A stretch of DNA of 56,132 nucleotides from Clostridiaceae bacterium. GTDB lineage: Bacteria > Bacillota > Clostridia > DSM-8532. The stretch covers positions 1 to 56,132 of the forward strand of contig JAAYMA010000095.1 in the NCBI GenBank assembly GCA_012521615.1, written 5' to 3'. The stretch's first letter is position 1; every line of letters starts with the position of its first letter. The notes under the pieces were generated by a model. The model worked only from the letters and a program-made list of their open reading frames with translations. It was not told the origin of the DNA and searched no databases. Shown piece by piece: positions 19,100 to 26,595 of this stretch. The position numbers and the translations under genes were made by a program.

Positions 19100-19234
19100 T
19101 TGGTCAAGAGTAATAAAAATTATATAGTACTTATTACTTACGCTGTACTGCTCTATCTCACCGTATCAAATATAGGTCTGATTCGCTATTATCCGACGGA
19201 TGACAAACAACAGGCTCAGAGAAAAAGGGATTAA
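19100..19234 (+). CDS. Possible 44-residue single-helix membrane protein
   Basis: A TTG-started frame preceded by AGGAGG (19082-19087, 12 bases away). The product has a basic tip (VKSNKN), one hydrophobic helix (YIVLITYAVLLYLTV) and a polar tail with QQAQRKRD. No family recognised. The long spacing and TTG start make it uncertain. It is the only candidate gene in the 574-base gap 18799-19372 between the divergent lipoprotein and carboxynorspermidine synthase genes. Confidence 0.4.
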   Translation: MVKSNKNYIVLITYAVLLYLTVSNIGLIRYYPTDDKQQAQRKRD

Positions 19235-19266
19235 TAATATTGATTAATTAATTGTTATCAAATCCC

Positions 19267-19295
19267 TTGAAGGTTAAGGTTCACTTTAGTATAAT
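19267..19295 (+). promoter_or_regulatory. Probable sigma-A promoter of the carboxynorspermidine genes
   Basis: TTGAAG (19267-19272), 17-base spacer, TATAAT (19290-19295), about 78 bases before the ATG at 19373. Confidence 0.65.
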
Positions 19296-19372
19296 TTAAT
19301 AACCTTGAAGATTTTATATAATTTGAATTTCTTTTATGTATTTATCGAATATGATGGAGAAGAGGTGTTTCG

Positions 19373-20572
19373 ATGGGTAAAGCATTGATAATTGGCGCTG
19401 GTGGAGTTGGTAATGTTGTAGCTCACAAATGCGTTCAAAATTCAGAGGTATTTAAGGAAATTTGCATAGCAAGCAGAACCATTGAAAAATGTAATGCGAT
19501 AAAAGAGAAAATAGACGGCGGACCTGTCAAGGTTCATACAGCTCAGGTTGACGCTGATGACACTTCTCAGGTTATCGCGCTGATTGAGAAGTTTAAGCCT
19601 GATATTGTAATTAATGTTGCTTTACCTTATCAGGATTTAAGTATAATGGACGCCTGTCTTGCAACTAAGGTGCATTATCTGGATACAGCCAATTATGAGC
19701 CCCCTGATGTACCGAAGTTTGAATATAAATGGCAATGGGCTTATAAGGAGGACTTCGAAAAGGCCGGCATTACCGCGGTATTAGGAAGCGGTTTTGATCC
19801 CGGTGTTACAGGTGTCTTCTGCGCCTATGCGCAAAAACATCATTTTGATGAAATCCATTATATTGACATTCTGGACTGCAATGCAGGAGATCATGGTTAT
19901 CCATTTGCCACAAACTTCAACCCTGAAATAAATATCAGGGAAATAACAGCTAATGGAAGATATTATGAAGATGGCAAGTGGGTTGAAACCAAACCCCTTG
20001 AATACAAAAGAGTATATAATTTCCCTGAAATAGGGCCAAGGGATATGTATCTGCTTTATCATGAAGAGTTGGAATCCCTTTCAAAAAATATTAAAGGGGT
20101 TAAGAGAATAAGATTTTGGATGACTTTCTCGGAAAAATACCTGACCCATCTTCGCGTCCTTCAGAATGTTGGTATGACATCCATCGAACCCATTGAATTT
20201 GAAGGCAAAATGATTCAGCCTTTACAATTCCTTAAGGCAGTGCTTCCTGACCCTGCTTCGCTGGGACCGAGAACAAAAGGTAAGACCAACATTGGATGTA
20301 TTATTCAGGGCATTAAGGATGGAAAACCCAGAACATACTACGTTTATAATGTTTGTGATCACGAAGAATGCTATAAAGAAGTTGGTTCCCAGGCCGTGTC
20401 CTACACAACCGGAGTGCCGGCAATGATTGGTGCTTCTCTTGTACTGAAGGGGCTTTGGAAAAAGCCCGGTGTGTATAATGTAGAAGAGTTCGATCCCGAT
20501 CCGTTCATGGAAGCACTTAATAAGTTTGGACTGCCCTGGAAAGAAAGTTTTGACCCAGAACTTGTAGATTGA
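19373..20572 (+). CDS. Carboxynorspermidine synthase/dehydrogenase (saccharopine dehydrogenase family)
   Basis: NADPH-dependent enzyme that condenses aspartate semialdehyde with a diamine (putrescine gives carboxyspermidine, diaminopropane gives carboxynorspermidine). 399 residues with a Rossmann start GKALIIGAGGVGNVVAHKC, ASRTIEKC, the DTANYEPP segment and GSGFDPGVTGVF, all typical of the LYS9-like polyamine branch. The fusion partner domains of lysine-pathway enzymes are absent. The decisive context is nspC 13 bases downstream. A true saccharopine or lysine-pathway role is less likely for that reason. Confidence 0.88.
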   Translation: MGKALIIGAGGVGNVVAHKCVQNSEVFKEICIASRTIEKCNAIKEKIDGGPVKVHTAQVDADDTSQVIALIEKFKPDIVINVALPYQDLSIMDACLATKVHYLDTANYEPPDVPKFEYKWQWAYKEDFEKAGITAVLGSGFDPGVTGVFCAYAQKHHFDEIHYIDILDCNAGDHGYPFATNFNPEINIREITANGRYYEDGKWVETKPLEYKRVYNFPEIGPRDMYLLYHEELESLSKNIKGVKRIRFWMTFSEKYLTHLRVLQNVGMTSIEPIEFEGKMIQPLQFLKAVLPDPASLGPRTKGKTNIGCIIQGIKDGKPRTYYVYNVCDHEECYKEVGSQAVSYTTGVPAMIGASLVLKGLWKKPGVYNVEEFDPDPFMEALNKFGLPWKESFDPELVD

Positions 20573-20585
20573 GGTAAGTACAGCG

Positions 20586-21722
20586 ATGAACAAAATGTTT
20601 GAGTCTTGTCCTACACCTTGTTATGTTGTAGATGAGAGATTACTTGAAAATAATCTGAAAATCCTGCATTCTGTCCAGGAGCGGACAGAGTGCAGGATTC
20701 TGCTTGCCTTGAAAGGCTTTTCAATGTTTTCAACTTTTCCTTTAGTGAGCAAATACCTCAAAGGTATTACAGCCAGCTCTTTATTTGAAGCAAGGCTGGG
20801 CTATGAAAAAATGGGAAAAGAGGTCCATATATACTCTCCTGCCTATATAGAGGAGGAATTTGATGAGATCATTAAATATTGTGATCATATAGTATTCAAT
20901 TCCTTTTCCCAGTGGAAAAAATACAGGGACAAAGTAAAAAATGCAGGAAAAGATATAGAGTGCGGAATACGTATTAACCCAGAATATTCAGAAATAGAAG
21001 TTGATATATATAACCCTTGCTTCAAACATTCCAGACTTGGTGTAACATTGGCCAATTTTGAGCCTGATGAGCTTGACGGTATAGACGGTATCCATTTTCA
21101 TACCATGTGCGAGCAGAATTCAGACACCCTTGAAAGAACAATAAAAGTGGTGGATGAGAAATTTGGACAATACATCAAAAATATGAAGTGGATTAACCTT
21201 GGTGGAGGACATCATATCACCCGTGCTGATTATGATGTAGAGACATTAATCCGGTCTATAATGTTCTTTAAGGAAAAATACGGTGTTGATGTCTATCTTG
21301 AGCCGGGTGAAGCAATAGCCTTGAATACAGGTTTCCTTGTCGCAAAAGTCTTGGATATTGTAAATAACGATATGGAAATCGCTATTTTGGACACCTCTGC
21401 CGCCTGCCATATGCCCGATGTTTTAGAAATGCCATACAGACCTGAAATAATCGGCGCAGGCAAACCCGGTGAGAAAAAGTATACCTACAGGCTTGGGGGG
21501 CTTACATGCCTTGCAGGGGATGTAATAGGAGACTACTCTTTTGATGAACCTTTAAAGCCTGGAGACAGACTGGTCTTTTGTGATATGGCTCATTATACAA
21601 TGGTTAAAAATAATATGTTCAATGGCGTAAACCTTCCTTCAATTGCACTTTATAATGAGAAAGACGGTTTGAGAGTAGTAAGGAAGTTCGGATACGAAGA
21701 TTACGTGTCAAGACTGTCATAA
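20586..21722 (+). CDS. nspC: Carboxynorspermidine/carboxyspermidine decarboxylase
   Basis: PLP-dependent fold-type III decarboxylase, the last step to (nor)spermidine in the alternative, SAM-independent route. 378 residues with PTPCYVVDERLLENNL, Schiff-base lysine K43 in ALKGFSMFSTF, HFHTMCEQN, NLGGGHHIT and the PGEAIALNTG glycine-rich phosphate loop; the late DMAHYTMVKNNMFNG segment matches NspC. It follows its pathway partner by 13 bases, with GAGGTAAG before ATG, and is closed by a strong terminator, so the two form a complete operon. Putrescine could come from SpeB at 48815-49669. Confidence 0.93.
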   Translation: MNKMFESCPTPCYVVDERLLENNLKILHSVQERTECRILLALKGFSMFSTFPLVSKYLKGITASSLFEARLGYEKMGKEVHIYSPAYIEEEFDEIIKYCDHIVFNSFSQWKKYRDKVKNAGKDIECGIRINPEYSEIEVDIYNPCFKHSRLGVTLANFEPDELDGIDGIHFHTMCEQNSDTLERTIKVVDEKFGQYIKNMKWINLGGGHHITRADYDVETLIRSIMFFKEKYGVDVYLEPGEAIALNTGFLVAKVLDIVNNDMEIAILDTSAACHMPDVLEMPYRPEIIGAGKPGEKKYTYRLGGLTCLAGDVIGDYSFDEPLKPGDRLVFCDMAHYTMVKNNMFNGVNLPSIALYNEKDGLRVVRKFGYEDYVSRLS

Positions 21723-21766
21723 CAAGACTACCATTATTTCAAAACTAACATACAAACACTATATGC

Positions 21767-21795
21767 AAAAAACCGGATGCTTTATCCGGTTTTTT
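21767..21795 (+). terminator. Rho-independent terminator after nspC
   Basis: AAAAAACCGGAT (21767-21778) pairs exactly with ATCCGGTTTTTT (21784-21795), 5-base loop, T-run within the 3' arm. It is followed by a short pyrimidine run of repeated TTTCC units (about 21803-21825). The rest of the 302-base gap to the CBS gene holds nothing I can name. Confidence 0.85.
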
Positions 21796-22024
21796 GCTGC
21801 ATTTTTCCTTTCCTTTCCTTTCACCTTATTAAAAATTCGTATGTCTTGTTTTATTGGCTTTTGAAATTATACTTTTACAGTTTTTCGGTATCTGTGGAAA
21901 GTATTATTTTTTAATATGCACCAATTAATGTAAATATCTTTTAGTCAATTTTTATCTGATTACTTTAGATATTTTTACAGAAACTAAGGCAGTAATAATG
22001 TGATAGAAGGAGGGGGAAATTGCC

Positions 22025-22462
22025 ATGAAAGTCAGGGACATAATGACAAAAGATGTTGCTCATATTAATCCGGATGCAAAAGTTACTGAAGCGGCACAGC
22101 TGATGCAGAAGCATAATATTGGGTCAGTTCCGGTCTGTGACCAGAGAGGTCTGGTAGGGATTGTAACAGACAGAGATATTGTAGTGCGAAATATTGCCAG
22201 TGGTAAAAGCCCACAGGAAACTCCTGTGAGGGATGTGATGACTGGTCAGGTAAATACTGCGACACCTGATATGGATGTGGATGAAGTAACAAAAATGATG
22301 GCGACACATAAAATCAGGAGAGTACCTGTGGTTGAAAATAATCAGCTGGTGGGAATGGTGTCATTGGGAGATATTGCGGTTGACAACAAGTTCAACTTTG
22401 AGGCATCTGAAGCACTTGCTGAAATATCCAGACCTGCAAAACCCAAACAATTAAATAAATGA
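22025..22462 (+). CDS. CBS-domain pair protein
   Basis: A 145-residue cytosolic protein made of two CBS domains: MKVRDIMTKDVAHINPDAKVTEAAQLMQ (1-28) with GIVTDRDIVVRNIA, and VRDVMTGQVNTATPDMDVDEVTKMM (about 68-92) with GMVSLGDIAVD. Stand-alone CBS pairs bind adenosine nucleotides and act as energy or stress sensors; the Bacillus relative YhcV/YlbB class has no settled role. RBS AGGAGGGGG precedes ATG. Single gene, closed by a terminator. Confidence 0.9.
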   Translation: MKVRDIMTKDVAHINPDAKVTEAAQLMQKHNIGSVPVCDQRGLVGIVTDRDIVVRNIASGKSPQETPVRDVMTGQVNTATPDMDVDEVTKMMATHKIRRVPVVENNQLVGMVSLGDIAVDNKFNFEASEALAEISRPAKPKQLNK

Positions 22463-22467
22463 TCCGG

Positions 22468-22501
22468 AAAGGCTATCTCGGAAAATTATGAGATAGCCTT
22501 T
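22468..22501. terminator. Terminator between the CBS gene and the Pro-rich lipoprotein gene
   Basis: AAAGGCTATCTC (22468-22479) pairs exactly with GAGATAGCCTTT (22490-22501), 10-base loop. It can serve both convergent genes. Confidence 0.75.
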
Positions 22502-22513
22502 CTACTTTAATAA

Positions 22514-22771
22514 TCATTGCCCCGGTGTCGGAGATGTATTAGGTGTCATTAACGGGGGTGATGCTTCAGGAGAAATCACAGGTGGGGATATCATAGGCGA
22601 TGTATCTGGAGAAGGTAACGGTGGTGTTACCACAGGTGTATCACCCGGAGTAGCTGTAGCTGTACCGGTTGGTGTAGGACTAGGTTCATTATCAGGATTA
22701 CAACCTGTTATTAATGTAACTGCCAATAACAAAGATAATAGCAAGGCTGCTATTTTTACTTTTTCTTTCAT
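22514..22771 (-). CDS. Small proline/threonine-rich lipoprotein
   Basis: An 85-residue exported lipoprotein: Lys-rich N-terminus, hydrophobic helix ALLLSLLLAVTLI and lipobox LITGC (C about 24). The mature part is a low-complexity tail of Pro, Thr, Ser with repeated P-x-(V/I/M)-(S/T)-P units and no folded domain. It probably acts as a flexible wall-spanning or glycosylated stalk; function unknown. AGGAGGGTTTAT precedes the ATG at 22769-22771; the frame extends upstream without a site. Divergent from the MerR gene. Confidence 0.7.
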   Translation of the reverse strand: MKEKVKIAALLLSLLLAVTLITGCNPDNEPSPTPTGTATATPGDTPVVTPPLPSPDTSPMISPPVISPEASPPLMTPNTSPTPGQ

Positions 22772-22872
22772 ATAAACCCTCCTAAGTCTGATGAAGATAT
22801 TCAATTGCATTATTTCCAATAAACAAAATTTCACTCAATAAGGCTCAGACTTTATTTACCAATAAATAATTC

Positions 22873-22903
22873 TTGACATTGACGCTGCGTAAAGGTTTAT
22901 TAT
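22873..22903 (+). promoter_or_regulatory. MerR-type promoter/operator of the tipA-like gene
   Basis: TTGACA (22873-22878) and TATTAT (22898-22903) are 19 bases apart, the lengthened spacer that MerR activators correct by untwisting DNA. Between them lies the dyad TTGACG-CTG-CGTAAA (22879-22893), one base short of perfect. The expected start of transcription falls at or beyond the ATG at 22902, which supports the TTG at 22923 as the translation start. Confidence 0.75.
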
Positions 22904-22922
22904 GTTGCCAGGAGGTGAGAAT

Positions 22923-23687
22923 TTGGAGTATACAATAAAAAAACTGGGACAGTTAGCAGGAGTGAGCACAAGAACCTTGAGATATTATGACGAGATAGGG
23001 ATTTTGAAACCTGCCAGGATAAGTTCATCCGGATACAGGATATATGGTCAGAAGGAGATTGATATACTTCAGCAAATTTTGTTCTACAGGGAATTAGGAT
23101 TTAATTTATCAGATATCAGAGAGATTTTGTCTTCACCTGATTTTGATAAGGTCAAAGCGCTGAAAGAGCATAAGAAAAGGCTCATTGAAAAGCGGAGCCA
23201 GATAGACTTACTGATAAAAAATGTAGAGAAATCAATAGCTTATACAGAAGGGAGAATAAAAATGAGTGATAAAGAAAAATTTGAAGGCTTCAAACAAAGA
23301 CTTATTGAGAAAAACGAAGAAAAATACGGAGAAGAGATAAGGGAGAAATATGGTGCTGAGGCTGTTGAAAAGTCCTATGAAAATTTCAGAAACATGTCTA
23401 AAGAGCAGTACGAAGAAATGCAAAACATTGAACAGAGGTTTCGCGAAACTTTATTGGAAGCCTTTAAAACAGGTGATCCAGCTGGTCCTTTGGCACAGAA
23501 AGCGGCAGATTTGCACAAGCAATGGATCACATATGCCTGGGGGGATTATAACAAAGAAGCTCATGCCGGTGTTGCCCAGTTATATGTTGATGTTAAACGT
23601 TTCACTGAATATTATGATAAGGATCAGCCCGGACTTGCCAGTTTTTTAAAAGACGCAATTTTCATATATACAGGCATGCAGAAATAA
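22923..23687 (+). CDS. MerR-family regulator of TipAL type (HTH plus TipAS drug-binding domain)
   Basis: 254 residues from a TTG start 7 bases after AGGAGG (22910-22915). The N-terminal MerR winged helix (TIKKLGQLAGVSTRTLRYYDEIGILKPARISSSGYRIYG) is followed by a dimerisation coiled coil (about 75-112) and a C-terminal TipAS domain (about 125-250, with EKYGEEIREKYG and KQWITYAWGDYNKEAHAGVAQLYV). TipAL proteins bind thiopeptide-like antibiotics and activate their own promoter. An in-frame ATG at 23262 (residue 114) has AAGGGAG 7 bases upstream, so a separate TipAS-like short form may be made, as in Streptomyces lividans. Confidence 0.88.
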   Translation: MEYTIKKLGQLAGVSTRTLRYYDEIGILKPARISSSGYRIYGQKEIDILQQILFYRELGFNLSDIREILSSPDFDKVKALKEHKKRLIEKRSQIDLLIKNVEKSIAYTEGRIKMSDKEKFEGFKQRLIEKNEEKYGEEIREKYGAEAVEKSYENFRNMSKEQYEEMQNIEQRFRETLLEAFKTGDPAGPLAQKAADLHKQWITYAWGDYNKEAHAGVAQLYVDVKRFTEYYDKDQPGLASFLKDAIFIYTGMQK

Positions 23688-23817
23688 TAATTTTCGCAAT
23701 GATGCATAGTATGTGTATGAGACATCTCCAATACACATGTAAACTGTATAATTATTTATATGCAAAAAAATTGCAGCTTATAGTTTAGATGTAGATGTTA
23801 AACAGAATTTAAAGATG

Positions 23818-23855
23818 AAGCTGCCTTAAAATAATCGCAGGTTTCAAGGCAGCTT
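23818..23855. terminator. Bidirectional terminator
   Basis: AAGCTGCCTT (23818-23827) pairs exactly with AAGGCAGCTT (23846-23855). It lies between the convergent TipAL-type and DUF2935 genes. Confidence 0.65.
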
Positions 23856-23863
23856 AGAGTTTA

Positions 23864-24805
23864 TTACTTAATCTTTTTAAAATTTGAATTACAGCGTATG
23901 ACTTCAGGTAAAAGCACTTCAAGTTCGCTGAGGAATTTATCAGCTTCCCGTCTGATATGATCCAGCAGCAGCGGTGTGGAAACTATGCTCAATAATTTAC
24001 AGAGTGTTGCCAGTTCAAAAGCCGCCGCTTTGAAGTCACGGAGTTGTATAGTATTTCTGACAACATCTTCAGTAAAACGGATAACGGTATTAAAATGCTT
24101 TGGCATGGTATCATCCATTGATTCAAGGTCCCGGGCTGTTTCAAGCAGCCGCGAAAAGGTCTTCCTGAATTCTTCGGCCTGCTCTATGAGCTCCCTTTCG
24201 GAAGGATCCAGTAAATGGATTACAAATTCTATATGCTCCTTCATTATCCGAAGCCAGAAAACTTCCTGAACCAGCAGCAATTCCAGAGGATCTTTCGGTA
24301 CAGGTTTGAGAAGAAGTCCCAAAAATCGTTCAGCTTCTCTTCTGATATGGTCCAAAAGCAGAGGGTAATTGCTGCCGGGTGCTTCTTTGCACTGGATTAT
24401 TTGTCTTAGCAGCTCCGCTTTAAACATGATTATGGACTTGACTGCTTTTATTAAATTATTCAGCAGATCTCCCTCTAATTTGTCGGCTTTGTCAAGCCTT
24501 TTTCTAAGATCGCTGAATATGTCAATCAAGGATTGGGCTTCTTCCCTTGCTTTTTTCTGGTCGGCAGGCAGACCAAGTTTTATAAACAGAGCATGTTCCT
24601 GAAATATTCTGGTCCAGAAACGTGCTTCTTCAAGGCGGTTATATTGGCATATACATACCCGGCAATTCGGACTTCCGGATGTAATATCATATTCCTTCAT
24701 CACAACACTGTTATCAATTCTGGACCAGAACTCCTTATACTCCTTATCATACAGTACGTATTCCTCTTTTTCATGTTCGCTGAAGTTGCTTTCATTATCT
24801 TTCAC
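23864..24805 (-). CDS. DUF2935 family protein, ferritin-like metal-binding fold (duplicated)
   Basis: A 313-residue helical cytosolic protein. It is internally duplicated: W-x-RI-x2-EH-x2-F occurs at WTRIFQEHALF and WLRIMKEHIEF, and LLLDHIRREA-x-(R/K)-FL occurs twice. The E-H and H...E pairs are the likely metal ligands of this four-helix-bundle family, whose members bind iron; the physiological role is unknown. The start is GTG at 24803-24805, 7 bases after GGAGG; the frame is open further upstream but lacks a site. The N-terminal extension with CRVCIC (near 45-50) is unusual. Common in spore-forming clostridia. Confidence 0.8.
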   Translation of the reverse strand: MKDNESNFSEHEKEEYVLYDKEYKEFWSRIDNSVVMKEYDITSGSPNCRVCICQYNRLEEARFWTRIFQEHALFIKLGLPADQKKAREEAQSLIDIFSDLRKRLDKADKLEGDLLNNLIKAVKSIIMFKAELLRQIIQCKEAPGSNYPLLLDHIRREAERFLGLLLKPVPKDPLELLLVQEVFWLRIMKEHIEFVIHLLDPSERELIEQAEEFRKTFSRLLETARDLESMDDTMPKHFNTVIRFTEDVVRNTIQLRDFKAAAFELATLCKLLSIVSTPLLLDHIRREADKFLSELEVLLPEVIRCNSNFKKIK

Positions 24806-24876
24806 TGCGAGTCCTCCAATCATTTTCCGACAAATTTTTCCTAATACATAATATACAAACTTGAGTGTCAATGTGA

Positions 24877-25050
24877 CTGGCCTGGCTCTTTAATAGACCA
24901 TTTGGCCCGACAGATGCCTTTCTCGGAGGGACTCAAACTTTTATTTTTGTTGTTTTGTCAATATTCAAGTTTGTTCCGGAAAACCACCTTGAAAATGCAT
25001 ATTCAAAACTCGGTTTAAACTATTTTTTTATCAACAGGAACCTTCTGTAG
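24877..25050 (+). pseudogene. Possible 3' remnant of a membrane protein gene
   Basis: An open stretch without a start codon, translating to a protein-like tail: GGTQTFIFVVLSIFKFV, then ENHLENAYSKLGL and YFFINRNLL before TAG (25048-25050). Its end overlaps the CPBP gene on the other strand. It may be chance, but the composition is more protein-like than the surrounding gap. No family recognised. Confidence 0.2.
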
Positions 25051-25828
25051 TCCTGGAAACCGTGTGGTTTAATCTATATATAAAATACACGATAACTATT
25101 ACTATAATACCGCAAGTAGTAATAACTGGTATTTTATTGTTTGATATAAATTGATTAATTTGATTGCTTTCCCAGAACAGGCTTGTCAGAAATGGAGTTC
25201 CATTTATAGATATATGTGTAATTACTGCGGGCCATATGGAATGGCTCCAAATCACAATGAATCCTATAATAATGCCAAAAGCAAATGCATAGGACATCTG
25301 TAGCAAGTTACCATGGATTAATCCAAATATTAAGGCTTGAATAATTACAGCAAGAGCATGAGGCATTATATTTTTAAGTTCGTTAAAAATCAATCCTCTG
25401 AAAAGAATTTCTTCTATAAAAGGACCTGAGATCACAATTGCAAGTATTATTATAATTGGACTTCCGCCCTCAAAGAGGAGTTGCATTGTTCTTGCATGTT
25501 CAGGGAATTTTTCTTCCAACTTAAAAATTATCATTATTCCCTGAACCAGATATTGAAGAAAAAAGCCCAGAAGAATGAAAAGAGGAATCTGACGAATGTC
25601 AAATTTCCTGAAGTTGCAGGCAGTGGACAATGTTTGTTTTCTTAGATTAACAAAACTCCAATAGACCGGAAAAGCTAAAATTGAGGACAATACAATAGAA
25701 AGGGTCAGATTCTCAAATGCAAAATCTATTCCTATAGCGAATATCATGACCAATAGAACAATAAATTGAAGACCAATGTAAATAGCAGTATACAGTATGG
25801 TAAAAAGAATTGCTTTTATAATTTTCAT
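25031..25828 (-). CDS. CPBP-family intramembrane metalloprotease (CAAX protease/bacteriocin-processing family)
   Basis: A 265-residue multi-pass membrane protein with the ABI/CPBP motifs: EEILFRG (E139, E140, R144) and, later, FGLIHGN and HISIN, whose histidines complete the active site. Roles in the family include peptide processing, bacteriocin self-immunity and stress signalling; no nearby bacteriocin gene is seen, so the substrate is unknown. ATG at 25826-25828 has GGAGG 7 bases upstream. The gene stands alone. Confidence 0.85.
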   Translation of the reverse strand: MKIIKAILFTILYTAIYIGLQFIVLLVMIFAIGIDFAFENLTLSIVLSSILAFPVYWSFVNLRKQTLSTACNFRKFDIRQIPLFILLGFFLQYLVQGIMIIFKLEEKFPEHARTMQLLFEGGSPIIIILAIVISGPFIEEILFRGLIFNELKNIMPHALAVIIQALIFGLIHGNLLQMSYAFAFGIIIGFIVIWSHSIWPAVITHISINGTPFLTSLFWESNQINQFISNNKIPVITTCGIIVIVIVYFIYRLNHTVSRTTEGSC

Positions 25829-25905
25829 TCTATGACCTCCGCTTTTAATCCACATGATGATAGACTACCAGCTGAATTTCATTAAGAACTAACACCTTGA
25901 CCGTT

Positions 25906-25961
25906 GGGGGGGAGGGGGGGTAAGGAAAGCAAAGAATATGGTATTCTTGCACTTTCCTTAC
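25906..25961. repeat. G7-A-G7 tract joined to a long imperfect hairpin
   Basis: A G-run of seven, one A, and seven more G (25906-25920) abuts a hairpin: GTAAGGAAAG (25920-25929) with CTTTCCTTAC (25952-25961), and inside it AAGAATA (25932-25938) with TATTCTT (25942-25948) around TGG. Fifteen bases of G7AG7 are just enough for four GGG runs with 1-base loops, a G-quadruplex geometry. It sits in the 767-base gap 25829-26595 upstream of the CPBP gene; apart from this and a possible gene scrap near 26303-26416, I see nothing else in that gap. Confidence 0.5.
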
Positions 25962-26302
25962 GATTGTTGACTTTTTTAGCAAACCAACAAAAATTGGAGC
26001 AAAGCTATGTTACCATAATTAATATAATCGAGCTCTATTACAGATTTTGATCTTTGATTACAATAAATGTTAATATAATTTCCGTAATTTGTCAATATCC
26101 CATTAACTTTAAGTTTTTTCATCACAAAGACACATTCGTCTTATTCTATCAAAGTATTTATAATGAGTTGGAGCTGTCTATCATAAGGCATAATATGTTG
26201 AAAGTATTCACTATCTATATACACGTCTGTATTTTAATATAGGAAAGAATAAGTAATAGAATTAAAAAAATTATAAAATACATATCCTTAATTTTTTTGC
26301 AT

Positions 26303-26416
26303 AGGACATCCATTACCGCGATACGTGAAATTTCCGGGACTGACAGGCAGGGGACAAATGCATATGGTGTTATTAAAGCTGCAGAAGCTATAGGATCTAT
26401 AGCCAAAGGCGTCTGA
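26303..26416 (+). pseudogene. Possible short gene remnant
   Basis: A stretch with higher G+C than its flanks translates as RTSITAIREISGTDRQGTN, then AYGVIKAAEAIGSIAKGV and TGA (26414-26416). It has no start codon or ribosome-binding site and reads like the C-terminal end of a lost protein. I do not recognise the family. Confidence 0.25.
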
Positions 26417-26595
26417 GGAAATCCCCCTTTTTCTTTTTATAATAAAGATTTATTAACATATAGTTTTCCATTTTTCAGATTTATCATTGAATGATTGAAG
26501 TACGTTTATAATATTGACGTATCAGGTCATATGGTTAATTAGGATAAAATCAGTTATAATTAACTTATTAAAATTTGATTTGAAGGATGAAATTA

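Noticed and set aside
21803-21825. Repeated TTTCC units after the nspC terminator
   Set aside because: Only about three short units; too little to call a functional repeat or a CRISPR-like array.
26054-26242. 62-codon plus-strand frame before the Crp/Fnr gene
   Set aside because: No ribosome-binding site, A/T-driven composition and no recognisable feature.
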